This document shows, in pieces, positions 62,701-64,000 of a stretch of 64,000 nt of DNA (its first letter is position 1; each line of letters starts with the position of its first letter). This stretch comes from Paulownia fortunei. Lineage: Eukaryota > Streptophyta > Magnoliopsida > Lamiales > Paulowniaceae. A model generated the notes under the pieces. The model did not search any database, had not been told where the DNA came from, and saw only the letters and a list, made by a program, of their open reading frames with translations. The DNA lies in NCBI GenBank assembly GCA_019321725.1, contig CM033110.1, forward strand, positions 16,733,278 through 16,797,277, in the 5' to 3' direction. The position numbers and the translations under genes were made by a program.

Positions 62701-63480
62701 CATAATATTATCACATCCTCTAATATAAATATTGGTTTTTTGAAAATGCATTATAAAAGGTTTTTTATATTTTTAGGGTTCTCAATGAATAAATATAGTT
62801 TCAAAATGAGATATAATTACCTATTTGATTTGCCTAACATAATTCCCTCACGGAGAAACTATTCCATAATCGCATTCTCAAATTCATTTGAAAAACCTCT
62901 ATTTTTATCGAAAATACAAATAATTATTTAAAAATAAAATTAAATATAAATCTATACTTTTCTCCTCATATGAATATCGAGACTCATGGATCTTAATATA
63001 TCATAATAATGTATTTTGTAGTGTTTGCAGTGAATCTCAAATAATATATGACTATAATATTTCACCTCTTAAAATATGACACACATTTCTCAAATTAAAG
63101 AGTACATGTTTGTTTGTTGATTGTGACATATATCTAATCCTTGCAATGCAAACACACAAACATGCATGATTTTAAGTAAAATTTTCTTTCCTTACAAAAG
63201 AATGAGTCCCATAAAAGGAAAAAAGAAAATTATATGAATGGATTGAAATTGATTTGCCAAAGCCATAATAAAGCCAAAAACGTGGGAATGTACAAGTTGC
63301 TGCTTTCATCTCATCTGTCAAAGAAAATAAGATTGAGGGCAGTCCCAATCGATGAGGAGTTGTACCTACTACTGACCACTCTCTTTAATTTCAATTGGTT
63401 CATGAGCAACCATCTCTGTCTATTTCTCTTCATGACGATGATGATTGGAAATTTCATGCTACCTATTATATAATTATTTC
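59760..63480. other. AT-rich intergenic DNA right of the FAAH promoter
   Basis: I see no gene. An (TTA)n-type microsatellite lies near 59838-59872. Around 61890-62290 are phrases (AATTTTGCCACAC, GGCAATTTTGG) like those in fold-back and MULE termini elsewhere, but I could not define an element. Open frames such as 62740-62931 are AT-rich and look random. Confidence 0.45.
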
Positions 63481-63484
63481 GTCC

Positions 63485-63785
63485 ATGTTTTGGAGAATTT
63501 TGAAATAAAAATTAATTTATAAAATAAATTTTTTAATATGAATATTTTTAAAATTACTTATAAATTTTGTTAAGTGTTTGATAGAAATGTATTTTAATGT
63601 CCATTCAATAGAAGTGTAAGAAAAAAAAATCAAAAAACACAATTTTACACTTCTTTAAAATGGATTTTTGGACAATTGATTTATTTTGAAAGTCCATTCA
63701 AAAATAATTTTCAAACACATAACTTTTTTACAAATGAACTTTTATATCTAAAATCCATTTGAAATAGATTTTCAAAAATCCTCTT
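63485..63785. repeat. Relative of the 36.8-kb MITE, inverted orientation, ends not defined
   Basis: Reads as the reverse complement of about 36890-37170, with landmarks ACACTTCTTTAAAATGGA, CATTCAAAAATAATT, AAACACATAA and ATCTAAAATCCATTTGAAAT. The terminal GGCACTTCACCC motifs are not seen, so it is a truncated or divergent family member. The last 200 bp of the window hold nothing recognised. Confidence 0.7.
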
Positions 63786-64000
63786 CATCATTTGACATAA
63801 AAAAGGAAACATTACGTGTACCTATATAGTCGACATTTTTTGCATTTATTATCCTTTCTAGTAATTGAAATAATATCCTTGTACTTATGTGTTACTCTTA
63901 TTTTTGGTAGCTAGGAGTGTGACACTATATTGTACATTTTTAGAGGGGATTAGTAATTATGTATTACTGACTAGCCTTTATGATTTCTTTTTCTAATTTT

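Noticed and set aside
1..64000. Organelle DNA insertions or endogenous pararetrovirus sequence
   Set aside because: I looked for plastid or mitochondrial genes and for virus-like coat or reverse-transcriptase motifs and recognised none. Only a similarity search could exclude small pieces.

Overview
This is nuclear DNA of a flowering plant, most likely a eudicot. The evidence is long AT-rich intergenic stretches, GT-AG introns in two long multi-exon genes, a cytosolic-type tRNA-Gln, and typical plant transposons (hAT, MULE, MITEs). I cannot name the species. Every protein-coding gene I could support lies on the minus strand; the tRNA is on the plus strand.

Layout. Positions 1-287 hold the first exon of a second copy of a CBS/PB1-domain gene that runs off the left edge. 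Positions 2090-5443 are an almost intact hAT transposon with an 8-bp target duplication. Positions 7211-8511 carry an EDGP/XEGIP-like aspartic-protease homologue broken by one frameshift. Positions 9.1-16.2 kb are AT-rich with transposon relics. Positions about 16.23-23.00 kb form a decayed Mutator-like element (MULE) carrying two genes: a MURA-type transposase and a plant mobile domain (PMD) gene. Its ends are built of palindromes. Positions 23.1-27.4 kb are nested repeats, including a 1.3-kb element whose uninterrupted site survives in the neighbouring repeat copy. Positions 28.2-29.5 kb are a second, more decayed aspartic-protease homologue.

The right half is more conserved. It contains a two-exon mitochondrial-type PPR gene (32.4-34.4 kb), a 14-exon CBSCBSPB gene (35.8-44.8 kb), a fold-back repeat (47.65-48.84 kb), tRNA-Gln(UUG) at 50.64 kb and a 20-exon fatty acid amide hydrolase gene (51.6-59.3 kb). 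For the three intact genes I placed exon boundaries by hand; all codon phases close, giving 630, 547 and 609 residues.

The window's history is dominated by duplication. The protease block (about 6.2-11.0 kb against 27.2-30.75 kb) and the CBSCBSPB 5' end (1-470 against 44.47-44.97 kb) are each present twice in the same orientation. The transposons then landed between or beside the copies. The genes show no operon-like joint function. The PPR protein should act in organelle RNA processing, CBSCBSPB in membrane-linked adenylate or energy sensing, and FAAH in N-acylethanolamine breakdown.
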